Positions 1 through 6,871 of a stretch of DNA of 12,298 nt are shown one piece after another (position 1 is the first letter of the stretch; every line of letters begins with the position of its first letter). Origin of the DNA: DASYVD01 sp050693035 (GTDB taxonomy: Bacteria > Actinomycetota > UBA4738 > CALAEC01). Position numbers and translations under genes: made by a program. Under the pieces are notes generated by a model. The model had not been told where the DNA came from. It worked only from the letters and a program-made list of their open reading frames with translations, and searched no databases. The stretch covers positions 1 through 12,298 of the forward strand of contig JBOGWB010000101.1 in the NCBI GenBank assembly GCA_050693035.1, read 5' to 3'.

Positions 1-103
1 GGTCGGGGCGGACCCCGTCCGGGCCCCGAACGATTCGCAGCAGCTCGGCCTTGTGACCTTTCGCGCGGCAACCGAGGCACGTGCGCTCCGGTGTCGAGGC
101 CAC
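1..103 (-). CDS. ylxR: YlxR/RnpM family RNA-binding protein, N-terminal fragment (runs off window)
   Basis: Only the first 34 codons lie in the window; the frame continues past base 1. The translated start reads M-ASTPERTCLGCRAKG and then KAELLRIVRGPDG, the hallmark of the YlxR (DUF448) family: a PERTC-x-GCR motif followed by a helix and a strand ending R-x-x-x-G. The family is a small RNA-binding protein encoded between nusA and infB in many bacteria; in Firmicutes it has been linked to RNase P RNA. The position right after nusA agrees. I chose GTG at 103 because homologues begin a few residues before PERTC. The same frame stays open upstream to a stop at 217-215, so a GTG at 181 is a possible but unlikely longer start. 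The only ribosome-binding signal is the G-run of the repeat core at 105-120. Identification is firm although the gene is incomplete. Confidence 0.88.
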   Translation of the reverse strand, partial: MASTPERTCLGCRAKGHKAELLRIVRGPDGVRPD

Positions 104-104
104 G

Positions 105-120
105 CCCCCCTGGACCCCCT
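105..120 (-). repeat. Dispersed G-rich repeat, short copy (core only)
   Basis: Read on the minus strand this is AGGGGGTCCAGGGGGG. It is identical over 16 bases to the cores at 218-233 (minus) and 8079-8094 (plus). It stops one base before the ylxR GTG, so its G-run doubles as the only ribosome-binding-like sequence for ylxR. The flanking bases do not match the longer copies. Confidence 0.75.
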
Positions 121-138
121 CATCTGCTTTCCTCAGTC

Positions 139-155
139 CGCTGCCTTCGGCAGCG
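139..155. other. Hairpin in the nusA-ylxR gap
   Basis: CGCTGCC at 139-145 pairs perfectly with GGCAGCG at 149-155 around a 3-base loop, giving a 7-bp GC-rich stem. No T-run follows on either strand, so it is not a classical intrinsic terminator. It lies midway between the two direct copies of the repeat core at 105-120 and 218-233. It could be an mRNA processing or stability element, or part of a small inserted repeat unit; function is unknown. Confidence 0.55.
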
Positions 156-190
156 TCCTTCGGCCAGGGGGAACGCAGCACCCTGATTCC

Positions 191-233
191 GCTCGTCTTC
201 GCCTCGCGGGTCTGCTACCCCCCTGGACCCCCT
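191..233 (-). repeat. Dispersed G-rich repeat, long copy A
   Basis: On the minus strand this begins with the AGGGGGTCCAGGGGGG core (233-218) and continues for 27 more bases. It matches the plus-strand copy at 8079-8121 at 40 of 43 positions; the three differences are 217/8095, 211/8101 and 196/8116. The copy begins one base after the nusA stop codon. After the core, GGGT and ACCC can form a small stem around AGCAG, much like the stem in the other long copy. Nothing here codes for protein in a convincing way. Confidence 0.75.
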
Positions 234-234
234 G

Positions 235-1451
<1,217 letters not shown>

Positions 1452-1455
<4 letters not shown>

Positions 1456-1928
1456 CTCTCGCTCCGCTTCTTCCTCTTCAACTCCGATTCCCAATCGAAC
1501 ACCGTCCGGGCCGAGGCGATGTCCTCGTACACGATGGTCCGCTCGCCGCCCGCCGTGGCGATCGTGACCCCGCGGGCGCCCGCGGCCACGATGGTCCCCG
1601 TGTGGGTGCGGGATCCCTCCACGGGCCCGGCGGTCCGCACTCGAACCTGCTCGCCGACGCTGCGGGCGAAGTCCGGCGCCGCCCTGAGCGGTCGTTCCAC
1701 CCCCGGCGAGGTGACCTCGAGCTGGTACGGCCCCGGATCGAAGTCCTCCACGTCGAGCCGGCGGGAGATCCGCTCGCTGGCCTCGGCGATCGAGTCGAGG
1801 TCGACGCCTCCCTCGCGGTCTACGGTGACCCGCAGCACACGGCGTCCTCCCCCCCGGCCGAGCGACACCTCCACGAGCTTGAGGCCCGCGGCCTCGACCA
1901 CCGGCCGTACCACTTCCTCCAGGTCCAT
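1452..1928 (-). CDS. rimP: Ribosome maturation factor RimP
   Basis: The 158-residue product assists late maturation of the 30S subunit. It shows the family's two parts: an N-terminal alpha/beta domain (about 1-85, MDLEEVVRPVVEAAG) ending in the conserved LEVTSPGVERPL at 70-81, and a C-terminal small beta-barrel (about 87-145). Length is close to the E. coli protein (about 150). I chose ATG at 1928 because homology begins there; the open frame upstream to 2174 encodes unrelated low-complexity sequence. There is no good Shine-Dalgarno: only TTTTTTTGGGCG precedes the ATG, because the U-tract of a terminator hairpin sits there. The gene overlaps nusA by ATGA. Gene order rimP-nusA-ylxR is the widely conserved one. 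Confidence 0.95.
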
Positions 1929-1933
1929 CGCCC

Positions 1934-1962
1934 AAAAAAAGGAGTGGGCGCCCCGCCCACTC
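1934..1962 (-). terminator. Intrinsic terminator in the rimP leader; candidate attenuator
   Basis: On the minus strand GAGTGGGCG pairs with CGCCCACTC (1962-1954 with 1950-1942) around a 3-base GGG loop: a perfect 9-bp, GC-rich stem. One C follows, then seven T residues (1940-1934), the textbook layout of a rho-independent terminator. The T-run ends 5 bases before the rimP ATG. It has polarity: there is no T-run on the other side of the stem. It may simply end the small gene whose stop is at 2015, or it may act as an attenuator of rimP-nusA. Confidence 0.82.
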
Positions 1963-1980
1963 GTCCCAGCTCTACGTAAC

Positions 1981-1986
1981 AGTATA
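1981..1986 (-). promoter_or_regulatory. Possible -10 box for rimP-nusA
   Basis: TATACT on the minus strand differs from the TATAAT consensus at one position. Initiation about 7 bases downstream would give a leader of roughly 45 bases that contains the whole terminator hairpin before the rimP ATG. No convincing -35 hexamer is visible 16-19 bases upstream, where the sequence is GC-rich, so this is tentative. Confidence 0.4.
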
Positions 1987-2014
1987 GACCCTGGGTGGGA
2001 ACAGCGCCGGGGCG

Positions 2015-2341
2015 CTAGAGAGCGCGGCGCTGGCCCCCCGGCTCTCCCCAGTGATCCCGCCGGTTCATCCGCCGGGCCAGCCTGGGATCGTCCCACCGAT
2101 CGTGGAACCGGATCCCGAGCTCGCGGCAGGCCTCTTCCGCATGCTCCTTCGAGGGAAATACTGCCCGGGTCCAATTGCCTTCCACGTCGATGAGCACGCA
2201 GTCCCAGGTGTCCCGACCGCAGCGCTGGATCACGGCCTCGGGGTCGTTGCCCACCATGGCCAACCGCCGAAAGTCACCCGGGATCTGCACCCTTGCCACA
2301 TGGACGACGGTACGAGCAGCGGGCGACGGGCGCAAGCGCAC
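2015..2341 (-). CDS. Small protein of unknown function between proS and rimP
   Basis: I do not recognise a named family. The frame gives 108 residues from GTG at 2341; GTG at 2299 (giving VARVQIPGDFRRLAMVG) and ATG at 2257 (giving MVGNDPEAV, 80 residues) are alternative starts, and none has a strong Shine-Dalgarno. The body looks like a folded domain rather than a chance frame: a strand pair around WDCVLIDVEGNWTRAVF, a helix around SKEHAEEACRELG, and a polar, Trp- and Arg-rich C-terminus (RWDDPRLARRMNRRDHW, then GEPGGQRRAL). There is no signal peptide or membrane segment, so a cytoplasmic location is likely. Codon use is GC-rich at third positions like its neighbours. It is divergent from proS (53 bases between the outermost starts) and upstream of rimP, with the terminator at 1934-1962 behind it. 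Chance of being real: good, not certain. Confidence 0.7.
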   Translation of the reverse strand: MRLRPSPAARTVVHVARVQIPGDFRRLAMVGNDPEAVIQRCGRDTWDCVLIDVEGNWTRAVFPSKEHAEEACRELGIRFHDRWDDPRLARRMNRRDHWGEPGGQRRAL

Positions 2342-2380
2342 GATAGGCGGGTACCTGCACGGATGCGGCTGCTTCTCGGC

Positions 2381-2386
2381 TATCCT
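2381..2386 (+). promoter_or_regulatory. Possible -10 box of a leaderless proS promoter
   Basis: TATCCT fits the actinobacterial TANNNT -10 pattern and ends 8 bases before the A of the proS ATG at 2395. That spacing would place transcription start at or within a base or two of the start codon. There is no Shine-Dalgarno in GCTCCGAT before the ATG, which agrees with a leaderless mRNA. No good -35 is visible. Confidence 0.4.
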
Positions 2387-2394
2387 GCTCCGAT

Positions 2395-3819
2395 ATGGCC
2401 CTCCCCAAGCAGAGTGAGGATTTCCCCGGCTGGTACCAGGATGTCGTCCGGATTGCCGAGCTCGCAGAGCCGTCCCTGGCCCGCGGAACGATGGTCATCC
2501 GGCCCTACGGGTTCGCCATCTGGGAGGGGATCCAGCGGGCCGTGGACGACCGCATCAAGGCCACCGGACACCAGAACATGTACTTCCCGCTTCTGTTCCC
2601 GTACCGCCTGCTGGAGAAGGAGGCCGAGCACGTCGAGGGATTCGCCCCCCAGGTGGCGGTGGTCACGCACGCCGGGGGAGAGGAGCTCGACGAGCCGCTG
2701 GTGATCCGGCCCACCTCCGAGACGATCATCTGGGCCACCTACGCGAAGTGGGTTCAGTCCTATCGGGACCTGCCGCTTCTCTACAATCAGTGGGCGAACG
2801 TCCTCCGGTGGGAGCTTCGACCCCGGGTGTTCCTTCGCACCACGGAGTTCCTGTGGCAGGAAGGGCACACCGCCCACGAGACCGAGATGGAAGCGCGAGA
2901 GGAGAGCCTTCGGATCCTCCACGAGGTCTACCTCGACGCGTACGAGAAGGTCATGGCGGTCCCGGCGCCAGCGGGTCGCAAGAGCGCCTCCGAGCGGTTC
3001 CCGGGGGCCGTGGAGACCTACACGCTCGAGGCGCTCGTCCGCGACCGCAAGGCCCTCCAAGCGTGCACCTCGCACTATCTGGGGACCAATTTCGCTGAGG
3101 CCTACGGGGTGCGCTTCCTCAATCGGGCGGGCAAGCAGGAGTTCGCATACGCGACGTCGTGGGGGCTCAGCACGCGGGCCGTGGGCGCGGTGATCATGAC
3201 CCACGGCGACGACAAGGGCCTGCGCCTGCCGCCCGCCCTCGCTCCGATCCAGGTGGTCATGGTGCCGATCTACCGAAGCGACGACGAGCGGGCCCGGGTG
3301 CTGGAGGCGTGCGGCCGGCTGGCCGACGAGCTCGGTGACCATCGGATCCATGTCGACGACCGCGAGGACCTCCGCCCGGGGTTCAAGTTCAACGACTGGG
3401 AGCTCCGCGGCGTGCCCGTTCGGATCGAAGTGGGTCCGCGTGACCTCGATGCGGACCAGGTCACGGTGGTCCCCCGGTTGACTGGGGCGAAGGCCGCAGT
3501 CCCGCTGGCCGGGCTGACCCACCACGTGGCAGAGTCATTGGACCAGGCCCAGCAAGGGTTGCTGGAGGAAGCCGGGGCCTTCCGAGACGAGCACACGTTC
3601 CGACCGAAGGACATGAGCGAGATGGCCGCTCTGCTCGAGGATCCCGGAGGGTTCATGCTCGCCCCCTGGTGCGGCAAGGAGGAGTGCGAGTCGAAGGTCA
3701 AGGCCGAGACCAAGGCCACGATCCGGTTCTTGCCGCTCGATCAGCAGGACCCGGGTGGCCCGTGCATCGTGTGCGGGGACGCCGGAGTCGAGGAAGCTGC
3801 CTGGGCCCAGGCCTACTGA
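2395..3819 (+). CDS. proS: Prolyl-tRNA synthetase, archaeal/eukaryotic-type (ProS type 3)
   Basis: The 474-residue cytoplasmic enzyme charges tRNA-Pro with proline using ATP. It has class II motif 1 (about 31-47, GTMVIRPYGFAIWEGI), the RPTSET substrate loop (105-110), motif 2 (RWELRP at 138-143 and FLRTTEFLWQEGHTAH at 146-161) and motif 3 (GLSTRAVGAVIMTHGDDKG, 257-275). An anticodon-binding domain covers about 284-385. The C-terminal domain carries four cysteines (426, 431, 457, 460) that could bind zinc, and the chain ends in the conserved tyrosine. The length and absence of the roughly 180-residue editing insertion mark the archaeal/eukaryotic-type form, which a subset of bacteria use. ATG at 2395 is supported by homology and by the -10-like box just upstream. 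It is the first gene of a plus-strand pair against the general gene direction. Confidence 0.96.
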   Translation: MALPKQSEDFPGWYQDVVRIAELAEPSLARGTMVIRPYGFAIWEGIQRAVDDRIKATGHQNMYFPLLFPYRLLEKEAEHVEGFAPQVAVVTHAGGEELDEPLVIRPTSETIIWATYAKWVQSYRDLPLLYNQWANVLRWELRPRVFLRTTEFLWQEGHTAHETEMEAREESLRILHEVYLDAYEKVMAVPAPAGRKSASERFPGAVETYTLEALVRDRKALQACTSHYLGTNFAEAYGVRFLNRAGKQEFAYATSWGLSTRAVGAVIMTHGDDKGLRLPPALAPIQVVMVPIYRSDDERARVLEACGRLADELGDHRIHVDDREDLRPGFKFNDWELRGVPVRIEVGPRDLDADQVTVVPRLTGAKAAVPLAGLTHHVAESLDQAQQGLLEEAGAFRDEHTFRPKDMSEMAALLEDPGGFMLAPWCGKEECESKVKAETKATIRFLPLDQQDPGGPCIVCGDAGVEEAAWAQAY

Positions 3820-3826
3820 GGCGGGA

Positions 3827-4444
3827 GTGGACAAGACCCGACTCGAAGCGTTCAGCGATGGGGTCATGGCCATCGCCATCACCCTCCTGATCATCGAGAT
3901 CCACGTGCCCGAGGTGGAGGACGGGGGGCTGGCCAGGTCTCTGGCCGAGCAGTGGCCGAGCTATGCCGCGTACCTGGTGAGCTTCACCGTGATCGGGATC
4001 ATCTGGGTCAACCACCACCGAATCCTGGCGTACGTGGCTCAGGTGGATCGACCACTCCTCTTCCTCAACCTGCTGCTGCTGTTGTTCGTTGCGGCCATCC
4101 CCTTTCCCACGGCGCTCCTGGCCCGGTACATCGAGGCGGGCTGGCCCGACGCGAACGTGGCCGCGGCCGTCTACAGCGGGGGCGCCATCGGCGTTGCGGT
4201 CAGCTTCAACCTCCTGTGGCGGTGGATCGTCCGGGACGCCAGACTGCTCCATGCTCATTTCGATGTGCAGGTCCTTCGGGGCTTCACTCGGCGATTCAGC
4301 CTGGGGCTGATCGTGTATCCGATCGCCCTCGCGCTGTCCTTTTGGAGCGCTCCCCTGACGCTGGCGCTGCACGGCCTGGTCGCAGTGTTCTACGTGTTCG
4401 ACCAGGTGTCACAGCGCGGCGGCGTGGACGAAGCGGCGCCGTAG
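3827..4444 (+). CDS. TMEM175-like (DUF1211) membrane protein, putative K+ channel subunit
   Basis: The 205-residue product begins MDKTRLEAFSDGVMAIAITLL and so contains the RxxxFSDG signature (R5, F9-S10-D11-G12) in the first membrane helix that defines TMEM175 proteins. Bacterial members of about 200 residues assemble as tetrameric potassium-permeable channels, and this length fits one six-helix unit. Hydrophobic segments lie near 10-26, 48-68, 77-95, 112-133, 155-172 and 175-192. The GTG at 3827 lies 7 bases after the proS stop, with GAGG overlapping that stop as ribosome-binding site; the frame is open upstream but there it is out-of-frame proS. Co-transcription with proS is likely. Channel activity is inferred from family only; a functional tie to ProRS is not evident. 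Confidence 0.88.
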   Translation: MDKTRLEAFSDGVMAIAITLLIIEIHVPEVEDGGLARSLAEQWPSYAAYLVSFTVIGIIWVNHHRILAYVAQVDRPLLFLNLLLLLFVAAIPFPTALLARYIEAGWPDANVAAAVYSGGAIGVAVSFNLLWRWIVRDARLLHAHFDVQVLRGFTRRFSLGLIVYPIALALSFWSAPLTLALHGLVAVFYVFDQVSQRGGVDEAAP

Positions 4445-4465
4445 GCGGGAGCCTCGAGCTCCCGC
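4445..4465. terminator. Hairpin between convergent TMEM175-like gene and ispG
   Basis: GCGGGAGC at 4445-4452 pairs perfectly with GCTCCCGC at 4458-4465 around a 5-base loop, starting on the last base's neighbour of the TMEM175-like stop codon. There is no T-run, so it resembles the tail-less hairpins common at gene ends in high-GC actinobacteria. It could act in both directions, since ispG ends at 4517 on the other strand. The rest of the 72-base gap shows nothing else. Confidence 0.6.
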
Positions 4466-4516
4466 AGGCGGCTCGTCCTGGAGGCAGAAGAGCTCCTGGG
4501 CCAGGTTTGGGTAGAG

Positions 4517-5608
4517 CTAGGCTTCAGCGAGCTCCTGCTTGGCGGCCATCTTCCTGGCCTCTTCGACCAAGACCTCCACGAACCGGTCCTCGGGGATCCG
4601 GTTGGCCTGAACTTCGCCCCGGACGATCAGCTGTCCGTACCCCTTCCCCGCGGCGATGCCCAGGTCGGCTTCGCGAGCCTCGCCCGGCCCGTTGACCACG
4701 CAGCCCATCACCGCGACGCGGATCGGCGCCTTGATCCCCTCGCGCTCGAGCGCCTCGTTCACCTGCTTGGTGAGCCCGAGCACGTCGACCTCGGCTCGCC
4801 CACACGACGGACATGCCACCAGGTCGAGTCCCCGCTTCCGAAGGCCGAGCGACTGGAGGATCCAGATGCCCACCTTGACCTCCTCGACGGGGTCATCCGT
4901 CAGGGAGACGCGGATGGTGTCACCGATGCCCTCCGCCAGAAGCGTCCCGATACCCACAGCCGACTTCACCGCGCCGTGTGGGATGGGACCCGCCTCAGTG
5001 ACACCGAGGTGCAGTGGGTAGTCGCACTTCTCCGCGAGCATCCGGTACGCCCGGATCATCTCCCCGGGCTTGGAGTGCTTCACGGAGATCTTGATGTCGG
5101 TGAAGTCCTGGTCCTCGAGGATCCTGGCCTCGTCGAGGGCCGATTCCACCAGCGCTTCCGCCGACGGGCGTCCGTGCTTCTCGAGGAGAGACTTCTCGAG
5201 CGAACCGGCGTTGACCCCGATGCGGATGGGGACATCACGGGCCTTGGCCTCCTGGGCGATGAGGCGCACCTTGTCCTGGTACTTGATGTTGCCGGGGTTG
5301 ATCCGCAGGCCGTGGATGCCCGCCTCGAGGGCCATCATGGCGTAGCGCCACTGAAAATGGATGTCCGCGATCACCGGGATGGTGGCGTGCTCGGCGATCG
5401 TCTTCAGCGCCTCCGCGTCTTCCTTGTGGGGGACGGCGACCCGAACGATCTCGCACCCCGCCGCGACAAGGGCGGCCATCTGCTGAAGCGTGGCGTTGAC
5501 GTCGGCCGTCTTCGTGGTGGTCATCGACTGCACGCTGATGGGCGAGTCCCCGCCGATGTCCACCCACCCCACCCTGATCTTCTTCGACTTCCGCCGCTCC
5601 CCGATCAC
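4517..5608 (-). CDS. ispG: 4-hydroxy-3-methylbut-2-enyl diphosphate synthase (IspG/GcpE)
   Basis: The 363-residue enzyme catalyses the penultimate step of the MEP isoprenoid pathway, reductive ring opening of methylerythritol cyclodiphosphate to HMBPP, with a [4Fe-4S] cluster. The N-terminal TIM-barrel half shows SVQSMTTT (25-32), IPVIADIHF (77-85) and LRINPGNI (101-108). The C-terminal half carries the cluster cysteines C266 and C269 (CPSCGR) and C303 (MGCVVNGPGEA), with E310 as the fourth ligand expected in the family. Length is typical of the short bacterial form without the plant insert. GTG at 5608 is the only sensible start: the frame closes upstream at the protease stop (5651) with no other start, and RRKSKKIRVG fits family N-termini. 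There is no strong Shine-Dalgarno (CTGGGTTC precedes). It follows the M50 gene by 42 bases, the usual dxr-protease-ispG order. Confidence 0.97.
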   Translation of the reverse strand: MIGERRKSKKIRVGWVDIGGDSPISVQSMTTTKTADVNATLQQMAALVAAGCEIVRVAVPHKEDAEALKTIAEHATIPVIADIHFQWRYAMMALEAGIHGLRINPGNIKYQDKVRLIAQEAKARDVPIRIGVNAGSLEKSLLEKHGRPSAEALVESALDEARILEDQDFTDIKISVKHSKPGEMIRAYRMLAEKCDYPLHLGVTEAGPIPHGAVKSAVGIGTLLAEGIGDTIRVSLTDDPVEEVKVGIWILQSLGLRKRGLDLVACPSCGRAEVDVLGLTKQVNEALEREGIKAPIRVAVMGCVVNGPGEAREADLGIAAGKGYGQLIVRGEVQANRIPEDRFVEVLVEEARKMAAKQELAEA

Positions 5609-5650
5609 GAACCCAGTGTATCCGGTCGCCTTGGAGGCCCGGCGACGGAC

Positions 5651-6871
5651 CTACTGGAACGGGTTCGGGAGAGGCCGGACGACGTCGAGGTACAGCGTGG
5701 TCAGCATCAGGAGGATGAGGACGCCGGCCACGGCCGCAGAGACGGGCACCAGCCGGCGGACGTCTACCTTCGTCCCCGTGACCTTCTCGATGGCCACCAC
5801 GGCGAGGTGACCGCCGTCGAGCGGCGGGAGCGGAAGGAGGTTGAGGATGCCGACGAAGACGTTGAAGCCGGCGAACATGAGGAGCAGGAAGTCCATCTGG
5901 CCGGCCGCGGCGGCCTGGCCAGATAGTCTCGCCGCCCCGACGACACTGGTCACGTCGTCGACCTGGCGAGGACTTTCCCCGGTGAGGACATCCGCGAAGC
6001 GCCTCAGCCCGTCGGGGCTGAACGTGCGCCCCAGTGCCTCGAACGACCGGAACACCATCTCTCCCGTGAACCGCGCCCCCTGGACCACCGCTTCGAGTGG
6101 GCCCGCCCGGAGTCGACTTCCGGGCTCGAGGACGACTCCCAATCGCCCGACCCGCTGGCCGCCGACGGGAGCGAACACCGGGGCGGCGGTGAGGGTGACC
6201 CTTCTTCCGTCGCGGGCTGCGACGATCTCGATCTCCTCTCCCACATGATCCCGCGTGTACACGAGGAATTCCTCGTACGTGACCTCCCGGCCGTCGACCG
6301 CCAAGACTTCGTCCCCGGGGCGGATGCCCGCTTCCGCCGCCGGGGACCGCACACCTTCGAGGAAGGGCTCCACGCGCGCCACCCTGGCCCTGGGGATCCC
6401 GAGGGCCCCGAAGAACAGGGCAAGGGCCAAGAAGGCCAGGACGAAATGGGTGGCCGAACCGGCTACCAGCACCACGGCCCGCTGCCATGGGGGCTTGACC
6501 CCGAACGTCCGTAGTCGGTCCTCGGGTGCCGGCTCCTGGAACGGGTTCATGCCGGCGATGCGCACGTAGCCGCCGGCGGGGATGGCCTTGACCCCATACT
6601 CGGTCTCGCCGCGGCGGATCGACCACAACCGGGGCCCGAATCCCAGGAAGAACTCCTCGACCTTGATGCCGAAAGCGCGAGCGGTGACGTAGTGACCGGC
6701 CTCGTGCGCCAGGATCATCACGAACACGCCGATCACGAACAGGAAGACGCCCATTCCGGCCTGAAGCAGAAGGGCCACCGCCGCCAAGAAGAACAGGAGG
6801 GAAACCCACCCGGGCGTCCCGGCCCTCTCCGGACCCTCCGGCGTGGACGCGCCTTCCCGGCGCTCGGGCAT
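5651..6871 (-). CDS. rseP: Site-2 intramembrane zinc metalloprotease, RseP/Rip1 family (M50)
   Basis: The 406-residue membrane protease is expected to cleave membrane-embedded substrates such as anti-sigma factors in envelope-stress signalling. The zinc motif HEAGH is at 56-60 in a membrane helix, followed by YVTARAFGIKVEEFFLGFGP. A single PDZ-like domain covers about 160-232 (AAEAGIRPGDEVLAVDG). The second conserved motif, NLLPLPPLDGGH, is at 344-355, with D352 the third metal ligand. Further membrane segments lie near 22-38, 132-156, 325-347 and 376-398. The first 20 residues are polar and Pro/Glu-rich. I chose ATG at 6871 because it overlaps the dxr stop as TGATG; the open frame to 6913 lies inside dxr. 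Placement between dxr and ispG matches mycobacteria and relatives. The substrate cannot be told from this window. Confidence 0.95.
   Translation of the reverse strand: MPERREGASTPEGPERAGTPGWVSLLFFLAAVALLLQAGMGVFLFVIGVFVMILAHEAGHYVTARAFGIKVEEFFLGFGPRLWSIRRGETEYGVKAIPAGGYVRIAGMNPFQEPAPEDRLRTFGVKPPWQRAVVLVAGSATHFVLAFLALALFFGALGIPRARVARVEPFLEGVRSPAAEAGIRPGDEVLAVDGREVTYEEFLVYTRDHVGEEIEIVAARDGRRVTLTAAPVFAPVGGQRVGRLGVVLEPGSRLRAGPLEAVVQGARFTGEMVFRSFEALGRTFSPDGLRRFADVLTGESPRQVDDVTSVVGAARLSGQAAAAGQMDFLLLMFAGFNVFVGILNLLPLPPLDGGHLAVVAIEKVTGTKVDVRRLVPVSAAVAGVLILLMLTTLYLDVVRPLPNPFQ

Noticed and set aside
104..234. CRISPR-like array
   Set aside because: Only two 16-base direct copies 113 bases apart, with no regular spacer series and no cas genes in the window.
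1456..1935. 160-residue N-terminal extension of NusA
   Set aside because: It is rimP read out of frame; NusA homology, ATGA coupling and GGAG all place the start at 1455.
1929..2014. tRNA or other structured RNA upstream of rimP, as in the E. coli metY-rimP-nusA operon
   Set aside because: The gap is 86 bases and shows only the terminator hairpin; no cloverleaf, T-loop consensus or anticodon arm could be found.
1929..2174. 82-residue N-terminal extension of RimP
   Set aside because: It would span the terminator hairpin and overlap the small gene; RimP homology begins at ATG 1928.
2051..2704. 217-residue plus-strand frame upstream of and overlapping proS
   Set aside because: Overlaps the start of proS in another frame and opposes the better-supported small minus-strand gene.
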